Shown: piece after piece, positions 44,880 to 54,553 of the stretch
Layout: every line of letters begins with the position of its first letter
How positions within the stretch are numbered: the first letter of the stretch is position 1
Assembly: GCF_018100785.1 (NCBI RefSeq)
Contig: NZ_JAGJEC010000001.1
Location: 1,364,001 to 1,428,000, forward strand
Length of the DNA: 64,000 nucleotides
Source: Maribacter sp. MMG018
GTDB lineage: Bacteria > Bacteroidota > Bacteroidia > Flavobacteriales > Flavobacteriaceae
Direction: 5' to 3'
Notes under the pieces: generated by a model
What the model was told of the DNA's origin: nothing
Databases searched by the model: none
Seen by the model: the letters and a program-made list of their open reading frames with translations, nothing else
Made by a program: the position numbers and the translations under genes

Positions 44880-47627
44880 ATGGCAGATAATGCAAAAATA
44901 AGACTTAATAAAGTTCTTCGTGAGCTTAATATTTCCTTGGATAGGGCGGTAGACTACCTTAATAGTAAGGGGCATAATGTGGAGGCAAGGCCGACCACAA
45001 AAATTTCTGATGAGGTTTATCAGGTTTTGCTAGATGAGTTTCAGACAGATAAGAGTAAGAAAGTTGCGTCTAAGGAAGTCGGTGAGGAAAAACGTAAGGA
45101 GAAGGAAGCCATAAGGGTTCAACTGGAGCGAGAGCAAGAGGAGCGTCGTATTGCGCGTGAGAAAAGAAATGCTGCAATAGAGGAAACCAAGTTTGTGGGT
45201 AAGGTTGAATTGGCGGGGCCGAAAACTGTCGGTAAAATAGACCTGAACCCTAAGAAAAAAGCAGATCCTGCTCCCAAAAAAGAGGTAGTAGAGGAGAAGA
45301 AGCCAGAGGTAGTAGAGGAGAAAAAAGAAGTGGTTGAGCCACCTAAGGTTGATGTGCCGGTCAAGGAAGAGAAGAAGCCTGTAGAAAAGGAACCTGTTAA
45401 GGCGAAAGAAGAGGAGAAACCTGTCAAAGAAGAAAAACCCGTTGAAGTAAAAGAGGAAAAACCTGAAGAGCCGGCGACCATAGAGACCAAGTATAAAAAG
45501 TTGACTGGTCCTAAAATTACCGGAGATAAGATAGATCTTTCTAAATTTCAGAAACCTAAGAAAAAGAAAGAGGATAAAAAACCTGCAGAGAGTACAGATC
45601 GTAAAAAGCGTAGAAAACGTATCGTTAGCAAGAATACCTCTGGTCATGGTCAAAATTCTAGAGGGGGTAATTCATCTGACCGTAAAGGAAACAGGCGTTT
45701 TGCCGCTCCTAAGGTAGAGCCTACCGAAGAAGATGTTCAAAAGCAGGTAAGGGAAACCTTAGAGAAATTACAAGGTAAATCCAAAAAAGGAAAAGGTGCC
45801 AAGTATAGAAGAGACAAAAGGGATCAACACCGTCAGCAAACCGAGAAGGATCTAGAGCAACAACAGCTAGAGAGTAAAATACTTAAGGTTACAGAGTTTG
45901 TTACTGCCAGTGAGGTGGCAACGATGATGGAGGTTTCCACTACAGAGATTATATCTGCCTGTATGTCTTTGGGTATAATGGTGACCATGAACCAAAGGTT
46001 GGATGCCGAGACATTATCTATAGTTGCTGATGAATTTGGATATGAGGTAGAGTTTGTTACCGCAGATATTGAAGAAAGTATAGTTGAGCAAGAAGATGCT
46101 CCTGAAGATTTAGAGCCAAGAGCACCGATCGTTACCGTAATGGGGCATGTTGATCATGGTAAAACTTCGTTGCTGGATTATATCAGGCAAGAAAATGTAA
46201 TTGCTGGTGAAAGCGGTGGTATTACCCAGCATATTGGGGCTTATGCCGTTACTTTGGATAATGGTCAGAAAATATCGTTTTTAGATACTCCGGGTCACGA
46301 GGCATTTACCGCCATGCGTGCAAGGGGGGCCCAGGTTACTGATATTGCGATAATCGTAATTGCTGCGGATGATGATATTATGCCTCAGACCAAAGAGGCG
46401 ATTAGTCATGCCCAGGCAGCTGGAGTACCGATAGTTTTTGCGATAAACAAGATAGATAGGCCAACTGCAAACCCTGATAAGATCAAAGAGGGGCTGGCCC
46501 AGATGAATTTGCTTGTAGAAGATTGGGGAGGTAAGATACAGTCTCATGATATTTCTGCAAAGACAGGTGAAGGGGTGAAAGAGTTGTTGGAAAAAGTACT
46601 TTTAGAAGCGGAATTGCTTGAGCTGAAAGCGAATCCAAATAAATTGGCCACGGGTACTGTTGTAGAGGCATTCTTGGATAAAGGAAAAGGATATGTTTCC
46701 ACAATTCTTGTTCAGGCCGGTACATTGTCGATCGGTGATTATGTGCTTGCAGGTACCACTAGTGGTAAGGTAAAGGCGATGCATGATGAGAGAGGCAATA
46801 ATGTTGATAAGGTGGGGCCTTCTCAGCCGATATCCATTTTAGGGTTGGATGGTGCTCCGCAAGCCGGTGATAAGTTTCATGTTTTAGAGGATGAGAGAGA
46901 GGCGAAGCAAATTGCGGCAAGAAGAGCTCAACTGCAACGAGAGCAGTCTGTAAGAACGCAACGTCATATTACCTTGGATGAAATAGGTAGGCGTATAGCA
47001 TTAGGAGAGTTCAAAGAACTGAATATTGTATTGAAAGGTGATGTGGATGGATCTGTAGAGGCGTTGACCGATTCTTTCCAGAAACTTTCAACCGATGAAA
47101 TACAAGTGAATATTATCTATAAGGCTGTAGGGCCTATTACAGAGTCGGATGTATTGCTTGCTTCAGCGTCTGATGCGGTTATAATCGGATTTAATGTCAG
47201 GCCAATGGGTAATGCCAAGGCTATGGCGGAGAATGAGGAGATAGATATTAGAATGTATTCTATCATCTATGATGCCATCAATGATCTTAAGGATGCAATG
47301 GAAGGTATGCTTTCTCCAGAAATGAAAGAGGAGATTACCGGTACTGCTGAGATTAGGGAAACGTTCAAGATTTCTAAAATAGGAACGATTGCCGGTTGTA
47401 TGGTAACCAGTGGTAAAATTTATAGGAACTCCAATATTCGTTTAATTAGGGATGGTGTGGTTATATATACCGGTGAGTTAGCTTCTTTGAAGAGGTTTAA
47501 GGATGATGTGAAAGAGGTGTCAAAAGGATACGATTGTGGTCTTCAGATTAAGAACTATAATGATATTCATGTGAATGACATTGTAGAGGCCTTCCAGGAG
47601 GTAGCTGTTAAGAAGAAACTTAAATAA
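44880..47627 (+). CDS. infB: Translation initiation factor IF-2
   Basis: 915 residues. An N-terminal IF2_N winged module (about 4-55) is followed by a long Lys/Glu/Pro/Val-rich linker (about 60-300) and a second IF2_N module (about 340-395). The GTPase domain has G1 GHVDHGKT (about 421-428), G3 DTPGHEAF (about 467) and G4 NKID (about 522). Domains II, III and IV follow, ending in the fMet-tRNA-binding C2 barrel. The linker has several near-repeats of [10 protein letters not shown] type. It is the last gene of the operon and is followed by a perfect palindromic terminator. Confidence 0.96.
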   Translation: MADNAKIRLNKVLRELNISLDRAVDYLNSKGHNVEARPTTKISDEVYQVLLDEFQTDKSKKVASKEVGEEKRKEKEAIRVQLEREQEERRIAREKRNAAIEETKFVGKVELAGPKTVGKIDLNPKKKADPAPKKEVVEEKKPEVVEEKKEVVEPPKVDVPVKEEKKPVEKEPVKAKEEEKPVKEEKPVEVKEEKPEEPATIETKYKKLTGPKITGDKIDLSKFQKPKKKKEDKKPAESTDRKKRRKRIVSKNTSGHGQNSRGGNSSDRKGNRRFAAPKVEPTEEDVQKQVRETLEKLQGKSKKGKGAKYRRDKRDQHRQQTEKDLEQQQLESKILKVTEFVTASEVATMMEVSTTEIISACMSLGIMVTMNQRLDAETLSIVADEFGYEVEFVTADIEESIVEQEDAPEDLEPRAPIVTVMGHVDHGKTSLLDYIRQENVIAGESGGITQHIGAYAVTLDNGQKISFLDTPGHEAFTAMRARGAQVTDIAIIVIAADDDIMPQTKEAISHAQAAGVPIVFAINKIDRPTANPDKIKEGLAQMNLLVEDWGGKIQSHDISAKTGEGVKELLEKVLLEAELLELKANPNKLATGTVVEAFLDKGKGYVSTILVQAGTLSIGDYVLAGTTSGKVKAMHDERGNNVDKVGPSQPISILGLDGAPQAGDKFHVLEDEREAKQIAARRAQLQREQSVRTQRHITLDEIGRRIALGEFKELNIVLKGDVDGSVEALTDSFQKLSTDEIQVNIIYKAVGPITESDVLLASASDAVIIGFNVRPMGNAKAMAENEEIDIRMYSIIYDAINDLKDAMEGMLSPEMKEEITGTAEIRETFKISKIGTIAGCMVTSGKIYRNSNIRLIRDGVVIYTGELASLKRFKDDVKEVSKGYDCGLQIKNYNDIHVNDIVEAFQEVAVKKKLK

Positions 47628-47647
47628 ACAGTTAAACGTTATAAGAA

Positions 47648-47679
47648 AAAAAAATCGACCTGATCAGGTCGATTTTTTT
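47648..47679. terminator. Bidirectional 16-bp palindromic terminator, overlapping a coding end
   Basis: A perfect 32-bp palindrome centred between 47663 and 47664 (arms with TCGACCTGA/TCAGGTCGA and A/T tails) terminates infB on the plus strand. On the minus strand its right arm also encodes the last codons and TGA stop of the SPOR-domain gene. Confidence 0.85.
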
Positions 47680-48035
47680 GGTTTTAAAAGCATTGCGTTC
47701 GGATACTTCTTTCGAACTTCGTTAAATTTCCGTTCGGCCTCTAGTTTAGATTTAAAACGCCCGACCCGTATTCTGTATGTGGGGGAGTCAAAATCTATTC
47801 TGGAAGGAAGTTCCGGAAAATCTATTTCTACATTGTTTTTTATTTCACGAGCTTTTCTGTCGTCGCTAACAAAGCCTACTTGTATTCTATAATATTCGGT
47901 TTTGTTCAAGGCTTTTTTGTACAGGTCCAGTAGTTGAGTTATTTGCTGGTCTTGTGAAATAGTGATTTTTCCTTCTTGAGCAACTAACGAATTGGTGCTA
48001 TATATAATAAATAGGGTATAAATTATTTTTTTCAT
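47664..48035 (-). CDS. SPOR-domain protein
   Basis: 123 residues with a Sec signal peptide (about 1-19, cleavage near SLVAQE). The remaining ~70 C-terminal residues form a SPOR domain: YRIQVGFVSDDRKA for the first strand and helix, and YRIRVGRFKSKLEAE followed by YPNAMLL for the second half. SPOR domains bind denuded peptidoglycan glycan strands at division sites. The protein is short, with no other domain. The stop lies inside the infB terminator. A -7 element TACATTTG is at 48068-48075 on the minus strand. Confidence 0.8.
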   Translation of the reverse strand: MKKIIYTLFIIYSTNSLVAQEGKITISQDQQITQLLDLYKKALNKTEYYRIQVGFVSDDRKAREIKNNVEIDFPELPSRIDFDSPTYRIRVGRFKSKLEAERKFNEVRKKYPNAMLLKPKKST

Positions 48036-48067
48036 TTGAAAATAATAAGGTGAATATTCATGTTCTG

Positions 48068-48075
48068 CAAATGTA
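48068..48075 (-). promoter_or_regulatory. -7 element for the SPOR gene
   Basis: TACATTTG on the minus strand, 33 nt before the ATG at 48035. No clear TTTG at the -33 distance. Confidence 0.45.
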
Positions 48076-48176
48076 ATTTTTTAAGGTATAAACGATTACA
48101 GATTTAACTTATTTAGAACAGATATAAATTATAAGTTATAAATACATTAACGTTTTTTCAAATAAAGTCTATGTCG

Positions 48177-48184
48177 TATTTTTG
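48177..48184 (+). promoter_or_regulatory. Candidate promoter of actABCDEF-coxBA
   Basis: TATTTTTG matches TAnnTTTG, with a T-run (48153-48158) at the -33 distance in place of TTTG. It leaves a leader of about 80 nt before the chosen actA ATG at 48269. Confidence 0.45.
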
Positions 48185-48268
48185 GCATCGATTTAAGGCA
48201 TTGTTGTTGTTTTCTGTTTGTTTACAGGCCAAAATCATGCCAAGATTCCGATTGAAATATTCTATTAT

Positions 48269-49633
48269 ATGAAAAAGGTTCTATACCGCAATCAGTTTTC
48301 TAAAGTCTTTGTTTTTAGTTTAGTTTTAATGCTACTCTTCTCAGTTTCGCTTATGGCTCAAGATGCTGTTGCGGAATCTGGTGATGGTGCTGCTTCGGGA
48401 GGTGATGCCGCGGCAGGTAAAGCGTTGTTTAATCAGAATTGTGCTGCGTGTCACTCGTTGGATCGTAAGATGACCGGTCCTGCCTTGGCAAATGTTGAAA
48501 GTCGTTTGGCTGAAGACGAGGGTCTTGATAGGGAGTGGTTGTATGCATGGATTAAAAACAGTCCTGGTGTAATCAAGTCGGGTGATGCTTATGCTAATAA
48601 AATATATGCAGAGTATAACCAAGCGGCAATGACTCCGTTTCCGACCTTGACGAATGCTGACATCGATAATATCTTGGCGTACACCGCTGCACCGCCTCCG
48701 GCACCTGCAGCTGCTGCGGCAACCGATGCTTCGGCAGGCGATGCTTCTTCGGGAGGTTCTTCGGGTATATCCAATGAGGTTATCTTAGGTGCGTTGGTTT
48801 TGATCTTTGCCTTGTTGGTGGTGATGTTGTTCTTGGTGAACAGTACACTTCGTCGCATTGCAGAGGCTAACGGTATATCTATCGAGAAAGAGAATGCCGA
48901 GAAAAGAGTTCCTGTTTGGAAGGCTTTTGCCCAAAATCAGTTCTTGGTTTTGGTGACGGTTATTTTCTTGTTGCTCGGAAGTGCATATTTTGCCTATGGT
49001 TGGATGATGCAGGTGGGTGTTGATCAAGGGTATGCTCCAATACAGCCTATACATTATTCGCATAAAATTCATGCGGGTGATAATAAAATTGAATGTAAAT
49101 ACTGTCACTCTTCTGCAAGGGTATCCAAAACTTCGGGTATTCCATCATTGAATGTGTGTATGAACTGTCATAAATCTATTTATGAGTATAAAGGTAATCC
49201 AGAAGGTCCTTCTAAAGAAGATTTGGCCAATGGGTACACCAACGAGTTTTACACGAACGAAATAAAGAAATTATATAAAGCAGTTGGTTGGGACGAGGAA
49301 AACCAGAAGTATACTGGCGAGACTCAGCCTGTAGAGTGGGTAAGGGTTCATAATCTTCCTGACTTTGCTTACTTTAATCACTCTCAACATGTTTCTGTTG
49401 CAGGTGTCGAATGTCAGACTTGTCATGGGCCTGTAGAGGAGATGGAAGTTATGTATCAGTATTCTCCTTTAACAATGGGGTGGTGTGTAAATTGTCACCG
49501 TGAGACCAATGTTAAGGTAGAGGGTAACGAGTATTATGAAAAAATCCATGCAGAGCTTTCCAAAAAATATGGTGTGGAGAATTTGACGGCCGCTCAAATG
49601 GGTGGACTGGAATGTGGAAAGTGTCACTATTAA
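48269..49633 (+). CDS. actA: Alternative complex III subunit ActA, multihaem cytochrome c with additional N-terminal cytochrome c domain
   Basis: 454 residues from the ATG that gives a clean signal peptide (cleavage near SLMAQ, about 30); an upstream in-frame ATG (48218) does not. A class I cytochrome c domain (about 45-140, CAACH 58-62) is followed by a Pro/Ala/Gly-rich linker and two membrane helices (171-191, 225-244). Then comes the pentahaem ActA domain with CKYCH 276-280, CMNCH 297-301, CQTCH 382-386, CVNCH 406-410 and CGKCH 449-453. Six haem sites are therefore predicted. ActA conducts electrons from the FeS/quinol site to the oxidase. actB follows after 32 bp. Confidence 0.9.
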   Translation: MKKVLYRNQFSKVFVFSLVLMLLFSVSLMAQDAVAESGDGAASGGDAAAGKALFNQNCAACHSLDRKMTGPALANVESRLAEDEGLDREWLYAWIKNSPGVIKSGDAYANKIYAEYNQAAMTPFPTLTNADIDNILAYTAAPPPAPAAAAATDASAGDASSGGSSGISNEVILGALVLIFALLVVMLFLVNSTLRRIAEANGISIEKENAEKRVPVWKAFAQNQFLVLVTVIFLLLGSAYFAYGWMMQVGVDQGYAPIQPIHYSHKIHAGDNKIECKYCHSSARVSKTSGIPSLNVCMNCHKSIYEYKGNPEGPSKEDLANGYTNEFYTNEIKKLYKAVGWDEENQKYTGETQPVEWVRVHNLPDFAYFNHSQHVSVAGVECQTCHGPVEEMEVMYQYSPLTMGWCVNCHRETNVKVEGNEYYEKIHAELSKKYGVENLTAAQMGGLECGKCHY

Positions 49634-49665
49634 TAATAATAAGAAGCTAATTACAGATAATACGT

Positions 49666-52600
49666 ATGGCATCAAACAAGAAATATTGGAAAAGCGAGGC
49701 GGAGTTAAATCCTAACGATTCCATTGTTGAGGCGCTAAAACAAAACGAATTTGTAGAGGAGATTCCCGTGGATGATTTTTTGGGTGACAAGGAAACCTTG
49801 TCCTCGACAAATACCAATAGAAGGGATTTTCTTAAATATGTTGGTTTTAGTACGGCGGCGGCTTCTTTGGCGGCCTGTGAAGGACCTGTTGTAAAGTCTA
49901 TTCCTTATGTGGTTCAGCCAGAAAACATTGTACCTGGTGTGGCTAATTACTATGCTACATCTATAGCAAATGGCTTTGACTTTGCCAGTATTCTTATAAA
50001 AACCCGTGAGGGTCGTCCTATCAAGGTTGAGAATAATAACTTGGCCAAGGTTGGGGGTAGTGCAAATGCAAGGGTTCAGGCTTCTGTGTTGTCTTTGTAC
50101 GACAGTACAAGGTTGCAAGGGCCGATGGCAAATGGTGAGCCTGTTGAGTGGGATGCCCTTAATGCTGCGGTGAAGGCTAAAATGGGAAGTTTGGCCGGTT
50201 CTTCAAAAAAGATTGTTTTGTTGACCCAGACGTATGCGAGTCCTTCTACCAATAGATTGATTTCTGAGCTTAAGGAAGCCAACGAAAATGTTGAGCATGT
50301 TGTTTACGATGCTATTTCTGAAGATGCTGCTTTAACAGCTTTTGAGAAAATGTATGGTGAGCGTGCCTTGGCGGATTATGATTTTGAAAAAGCCGATTTG
50401 ATCGTTTCTTTCGGTGCTGATTTCTTGTCAGATTGGCAAGGTGGTGGTTATGACAGTGGTTATGCGAAAGGAAGGGTGCCTAAGAACGGTAAAATGTCTA
50501 GGCATGTTCAGTTGGAGGCCAATATGTCTTTGACCGGAGCTAATGCCGATAAAAGATTTCCGTTGACGCCCAGTGCCCAAAAAGTTGTGTTGGCAAAATT
50601 ATACGGAAAATTGAACGGTACCTCTGTAGGGGGTAACACTTCTGAGTATGATGCTATCGTGGATAAGGTAGCCGCTGAAATCAAAAAAGCCGGTTCAAAT
50701 GCCGTTGTGGTTACCGGAATTGATGATGTGGATGCTCAAATGGTGGTTTTGGCTATTAATAAAATGTTGGGAAGTAAGGCATTTGATGTTGCTTCTCCTC
50801 GATATATTAGACAAGGGAATGTTAAGGCGTTAAAGGCGTTGATCTCGGATATGAATTCTGGAAGGGTCGGTGCTTTGATAATGGATGGTGTTAATCCTTT
50901 GTATTCATTACCTAATGCTTCCGATTTTAAAGAAGGGCTTGGTAAAGTTGATTTGTCGGTTGCTTTTACGACCAATTGGAACGAAACTGCGGAAGCGGTG
51001 CAGTATGTAGCTGCGGCTAATCATTATTTAGAGTCTTGGGGTGATGTAGAGTTTAAGAAAGGGCATTATAGTTTAATGCAGCCTACGATAAAAGAATTGT
51101 TTGATACCAAACAGTTTCAAGATGCAGTTCTTGACTGGATGGGTAGTGAGAGTTCTTACTATGATTATGTTAGAGAGACTTGGGCCAGTGGTATCTTGAA
51201 CGGTGCAAGTTGGAACCAAGCGTTGCAGGATGGTGTGTTCGTTGTAAATAATTCTGGTGAAGAAGAAATTGCTGGTGTTAAGGTCGATGAAGGTGAATCT
51301 GGTGAAGATACGGTAAGTGTATCGATAGCTTCGGCTGTTCGTAACCTTGCCAATGTTACTGCTGGTGGAATGGAACTTACCCTGTATTCTAAAGTTGGAA
51401 TGGGTGACGGGCAACAAGCTAGCAACCCATGGTTACAAGAGTTTCCTGATCCTATTACAAGGGTTTCTTGGGATAATTATGTCACCGTTTCTAGAGCTGA
51501 TGCAGAGGCATTGGGTGTTAAGAACGTGAACGTTGCAAATGGTGGTATGGATGGTAATTATGTCAATGTTACCGTTGATGGAGTTACTATAGAAAAAGTG
51601 CCGGTTGTTGTTCAGCCAGGTCAGGCAAAAGGTTCTATTGGGCTTTCTTTTGGTTATGGAAAGAAGGTGGGGATGAAAGAAGCCATGCAAACAGGTGTTA
51701 ACGCATTTGTTTTATATAAGGATTTTAACGCCAATCAGACCGTTAGTATAGAAAAGGCCGCCGGTAACCATGAGTTCGCCTGTGTGCAGTTGCACAAGAC
51801 GTTAATGGGTAGAGGCGATATTATCAAAGAAACAACATTAGAGATATTCAATACCAAAGATCATGCGGAATGGAACCATGTTCCTCAGGTTTCGCTGAAC
51901 CATCAGGAAGTTCCTGTAACTTCTGTGGACCTTTGGGATAGTTTTGATCGCTCTATAGGTCATCACTTTAATCTCTCTATCGATTTAAACGCCTGTACTG
52001 GTTGTGGGGCATGTGTTATAGCGTGTCATGCGGAAAATAACGTTCCTGTAGTAGGTAAGGCGGAAGTTAGAAAATCTAGGGATATGCACTGGTTGCGTAT
52101 CGATAGGTATTACTCTTCGGAAGATACTTTTGAAGGGGATAATATCAAAAAAGATGAGTTTGACGGCCTTTGGGGTGAAAAAGGTTCTTTGGGAGGTTTT
52201 GGAGAAATGGAACATCCCGCCGATAATCCTCAAGTAGCTTTTCAACCTGTAATGTGCCAGCACTGTAACCATGCTCCATGTGAGACTGTTTGTCCGGTTG
52301 CGGCAACATCCCATGGTAGGCAAGGGCAAAACCAAATGGCTTACAACAGATGTGTGGGTACAAGATATTGTGCTAACAACTGTCCTTATAAAGTAAGAAG
52401 ATTTAACTGGTTCTTATATAACAACAACGATGAGTTTGATTTCCATATGAACAATGATTTGGGCAAAATGGTATTAAACCCAGACGTTAATGTCCGATCA
52501 AGAGGTGTGATAGAAAAATGTTCTATGTGTATTCAGAAGACGCAAAAAACAATTCTTGACGCTAAGAGAGATGGAAGGGTTATCGAAGATGGAGAGTTCC

Positions 52601-52779
52601 AGACAGCTTGTTCTTCTGCATGTAGTTCAGGTGCCATGGTTTTTGGTGATGTGAACGATGAGAAGAGTAAAGTTTCAGAATTAAAAGAAAGTGACCGTAT
52701 GTACCACTTGTTGGAGCATATAGGTACTCAACCAAATGTATTCTACCATGTAAAGGTTAGGAATACCAACGAAGCATAA
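49666..52779 (+). CDS. actB: Alternative complex III subunit ActB (molybdopterin-oxidoreductase-like plus FeS protein)
   Basis: 1037 residues. The N-terminus has a Tat motif (NRRDFLKYVG, about residues 47-56) and then a lipobox (LAAC), fitting export and lipid anchoring. The first ~700 residues resemble a molybdopterin oxidoreductase that in known ActB binds no cofactor. The C-terminal ~300 residues are a ferredoxin-like domain with four Cys clusters: CTGCGACVIAC, CQHCNHAPCETVC, CVGTRYCANNC and CSMCIQ with a later CSSAC. This predicts three [4Fe-4S] and one [3Fe-4S] cluster in known complexes. It passes electrons from the quinol site in ActC to ActA. Confidence 0.93.
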   Translation: MASNKKYWKSEAELNPNDSIVEALKQNEFVEEIPVDDFLGDKETLSSTNTNRRDFLKYVGFSTAAASLAACEGPVVKSIPYVVQPENIVPGVANYYATSIANGFDFASILIKTREGRPIKVENNNLAKVGGSANARVQASVLSLYDSTRLQGPMANGEPVEWDALNAAVKAKMGSLAGSSKKIVLLTQTYASPSTNRLISELKEANENVEHVVYDAISEDAALTAFEKMYGERALADYDFEKADLIVSFGADFLSDWQGGGYDSGYAKGRVPKNGKMSRHVQLEANMSLTGANADKRFPLTPSAQKVVLAKLYGKLNGTSVGGNTSEYDAIVDKVAAEIKKAGSNAVVVTGIDDVDAQMVVLAINKMLGSKAFDVASPRYIRQGNVKALKALISDMNSGRVGALIMDGVNPLYSLPNASDFKEGLGKVDLSVAFTTNWNETAEAVQYVAAANHYLESWGDVEFKKGHYSLMQPTIKELFDTKQFQDAVLDWMGSESSYYDYVRETWASGILNGASWNQALQDGVFVVNNSGEEEIAGVKVDEGESGEDTVSVSIASAVRNLANVTAGGMELTLYSKVGMGDGQQASNPWLQEFPDPITRVSWDNYVTVSRADAEALGVKNVNVANGGMDGNYVNVTVDGVTIEKVPVVVQPGQAKGSIGLSFGYGKKVGMKEAMQTGVNAFVLYKDFNANQTVSIEKAAGNHEFACVQLHKTLMGRGDIIKETTLEIFNTKDHAEWNHVPQVSLNHQEVPVTSVDLWDSFDRSIGHHFNLSIDLNACTGCGACVIACHAENNVPVVGKAEVRKSRDMHWLRIDRYYSSEDTFEGDNIKKDEFDGLWGEKGSLGGFGEMEHPADNPQVAFQPVMCQHCNHAPCETVCPVAATSHGRQGQNQMAYNRCVGTRYCANNCPYKVRRFNWFLYNNNDEFDFHMNNDLGKMVLNPDVNVRSRGVIEKCSMCIQKTQKTILDAKRDGRVIEDGEFQTACSSACSSGAMVFGDVNDEKSKVSELKESDRMYHLLEHIGTQPNVFYHVKVRNTNEA

Positions 52780-52810
52780 CAATACAAGAAAGTAATTATA
52801 ACAGAAGTCT

Positions 52811-54550
52811 ATGGCGTCGCATTACGAAGCACCTATACGAAAACCCCTAGTTGTTGGAGACAAAGGTTACCACGATGTAACAGTTGATATTGCCGCTCCT
52901 GTGGAAGGAAGGGCCAATAAGCATTGGTGGATTGTTTTCTCTATTGCCCTAGTGGCATTTCTTTGGGGATTAGGTTGTATAATTTATACGGTTTCTACCG
53001 GTATCGGAACATGGGGATTGAACAAGTCTGTTAACTGGGCTTGGGATATTACCAACTTTGTATGGTGGGTTGGTATTGGACACGCAGGAACACTTATTTC
53101 TGCCGTTCTATTACTATTCCGTCAAAAATGGAGAATGGCTATCAACCGTTCCGCAGAAGCAATGACAATCTTCTCGGTTGTGCAAGCGGGATTGTTCCCT
53201 ATCATACACATGGGGAGACCTTGGTTGGCCTATTGGGTATTGCCTATACCTAACCAATTTGGTTCTTTGTGGGTAAACTTTAACTCACCGCTACTTTGGG
53301 ATGTATTCGCGATATCTACTTATTTATCGGTATCATTGGTTTTCTGGTGGACAGGATTGTTGCCTGATTTTGCCATGATTCGTGATAGGGCGGTTCTTCC
53401 TTTTCAAAAGAAAATTTATAGTCTATTAAGCTTCGGATGGAGTGGTCGTGCCAAAGATTGGCAACGATTTGAAGAGGTGTCATTGGTATTGGCCGGTTTG
53501 GCAACACCATTGGTACTTTCAGTACACACGATCGTATCTTTTGACTTTGCCACATCGGTAATACCAGGATGGCATACAACAATATTTCCACCTTATTTTG
53601 TGGCAGGGGCGATTTTCTCTGGGTTTGCCATGGTGAACACGCTGTTGATCATAATGAGGAAGGTATGTAACTTGGAAGCTTATATCACAGTTCAGCATAT
53701 AGAGTTGATGAACATCGTAATTATGCTTACAGGTTCTATCGTGGGCTGTGCGTATATTACAGAGTTGTTTATGGCATGGTACTCTGGTGTAGAGTACGAA
53801 CAATATGCTTTCTTGAACAGGGCAACAGGGCCTTATTGGTGGGCTTACTGGTCAATGATGACCTGTAATGTGTTCTCTCCACAGTTTATGTGGTTCAAGA
53901 AATTACGTACCAGTATTATGTTCTCTTTCTTTATTTCTATTGTAGTGAACATAGGTATGTGGTTTGAGCGTTTTGTGATCATAGTTACATCGTTGCACAG
54001 AGATTATTTGCCATCTTCATGGACAATGTTCTCGCCAACATTTGTTGATATAGGAATATTTATAGGTACCATAGGGTTCTTCTTTGTTCTCTTCTTGTTG
54101 TACTCAAGAACATTCCCAGTAATTGCTCAGGCAGAGGTTAAGTCTATATTGAAATCCTCTGGTGAGCGTTATAAAAAACTTAGGGATGCCGGTCAGCCTT
54201 TATATCAGATTTCATCTGAAAGACCGGTGGTTAAAGAAGAGGTTTCCGATAACGCTGTTGTAGAGGAAGTGAAACCGATTAAGGATGGTGCCGGTGTAGA
54301 CGAGCTGTTAAGTTCTATTGGTACTTTTGATGCGGCAAAGGAAAGCCCCGACGACTTAAAACAAGTTAAGGGTATAGGTCCGCAAATGGAGGCTACCTTA
54401 AATGAAATAGGTATTTACACTTTTGCCCAAGTAGCTAGAATGACGAAAAAGGAATATGATTTATTGGACTCAATTACAGGTTCTTTTCCTGGAAGGGCAC
54501 AACGAGATGATTGGGCTGGTCAAGCAAAAGTATTAAACAACAAAAAGTAG
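52811..54550 (+). CDS. actC: Alternative complex III subunit ActC (NrfD/PsrC) with C-terminal helix-hairpin-helix tail
   Basis: 579 residues. The first ~460 form an NrfD/PsrC-type membrane protein of about ten helices; conserved stretches include WWVGIGHAGTLISA and GRPWLAYW. It contains the quinol oxidation site of the complex. The tail (about 514-579) carries DDLKQVKGIGPQMEATLNEIG as a helix-hairpin-helix element (region 514-534) and ends with a Trp/Gln/Ala region (WAGQAK), after an acidic linker (about 470-513). NrfD proteins normally stop before this. The S2 protein in this window carries the same kind of domain. actD starts 3 bp later. Confidence 0.92.
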   Translation: MASHYEAPIRKPLVVGDKGYHDVTVDIAAPVEGRANKHWWIVFSIALVAFLWGLGCIIYTVSTGIGTWGLNKSVNWAWDITNFVWWVGIGHAGTLISAVLLLFRQKWRMAINRSAEAMTIFSVVQAGLFPIIHMGRPWLAYWVLPIPNQFGSLWVNFNSPLLWDVFAISTYLSVSLVFWWTGLLPDFAMIRDRAVLPFQKKIYSLLSFGWSGRAKDWQRFEEVSLVLAGLATPLVLSVHTIVSFDFATSVIPGWHTTIFPPYFVAGAIFSGFAMVNTLLIIMRKVCNLEAYITVQHIELMNIVIMLTGSIVGCAYITELFMAWYSGVEYEQYAFLNRATGPYWWAYWSMMTCNVFSPQFMWFKKLRTSIMFSFFISIVVNIGMWFERFVIIVTSLHRDYLPSSWTMFSPTFVDIGIFIGTIGFFFVLFLLYSRTFPVIAQAEVKSILKSSGERYKKLRDAGQPLYQISSERPVVKEEVSDNAVVEEVKPIKDGAGVDELLSSIGTFDAAKESPDDLKQVKGIGPQMEATLNEIGIYTFAQVARMTKKEYDLLDSITGSFPGRAQRDDWAGQAKVLNNKK

Positions 54551-54553
54551 ATT

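Noticed and set aside
45030..45653. 207-residue open frame antisense to infB
   Set aside because: It mirrors the Lys/Glu-rich linker of IF-2, giving a Phe/Leu/Arg-rich product typical of antisense shadows; no promoter or family match.
48218..48268. N-terminal extension of ActA from an upstream ATG
   Set aside because: It would bury the signal peptide behind 17 polar residues; the ATG at 48269 gives a normal signal peptide.
48341..49108. Several open frames antisense to actA
   Set aside because: All lie inside a well-supported multihaem coding sequence and lack start signals or recognisable domains.
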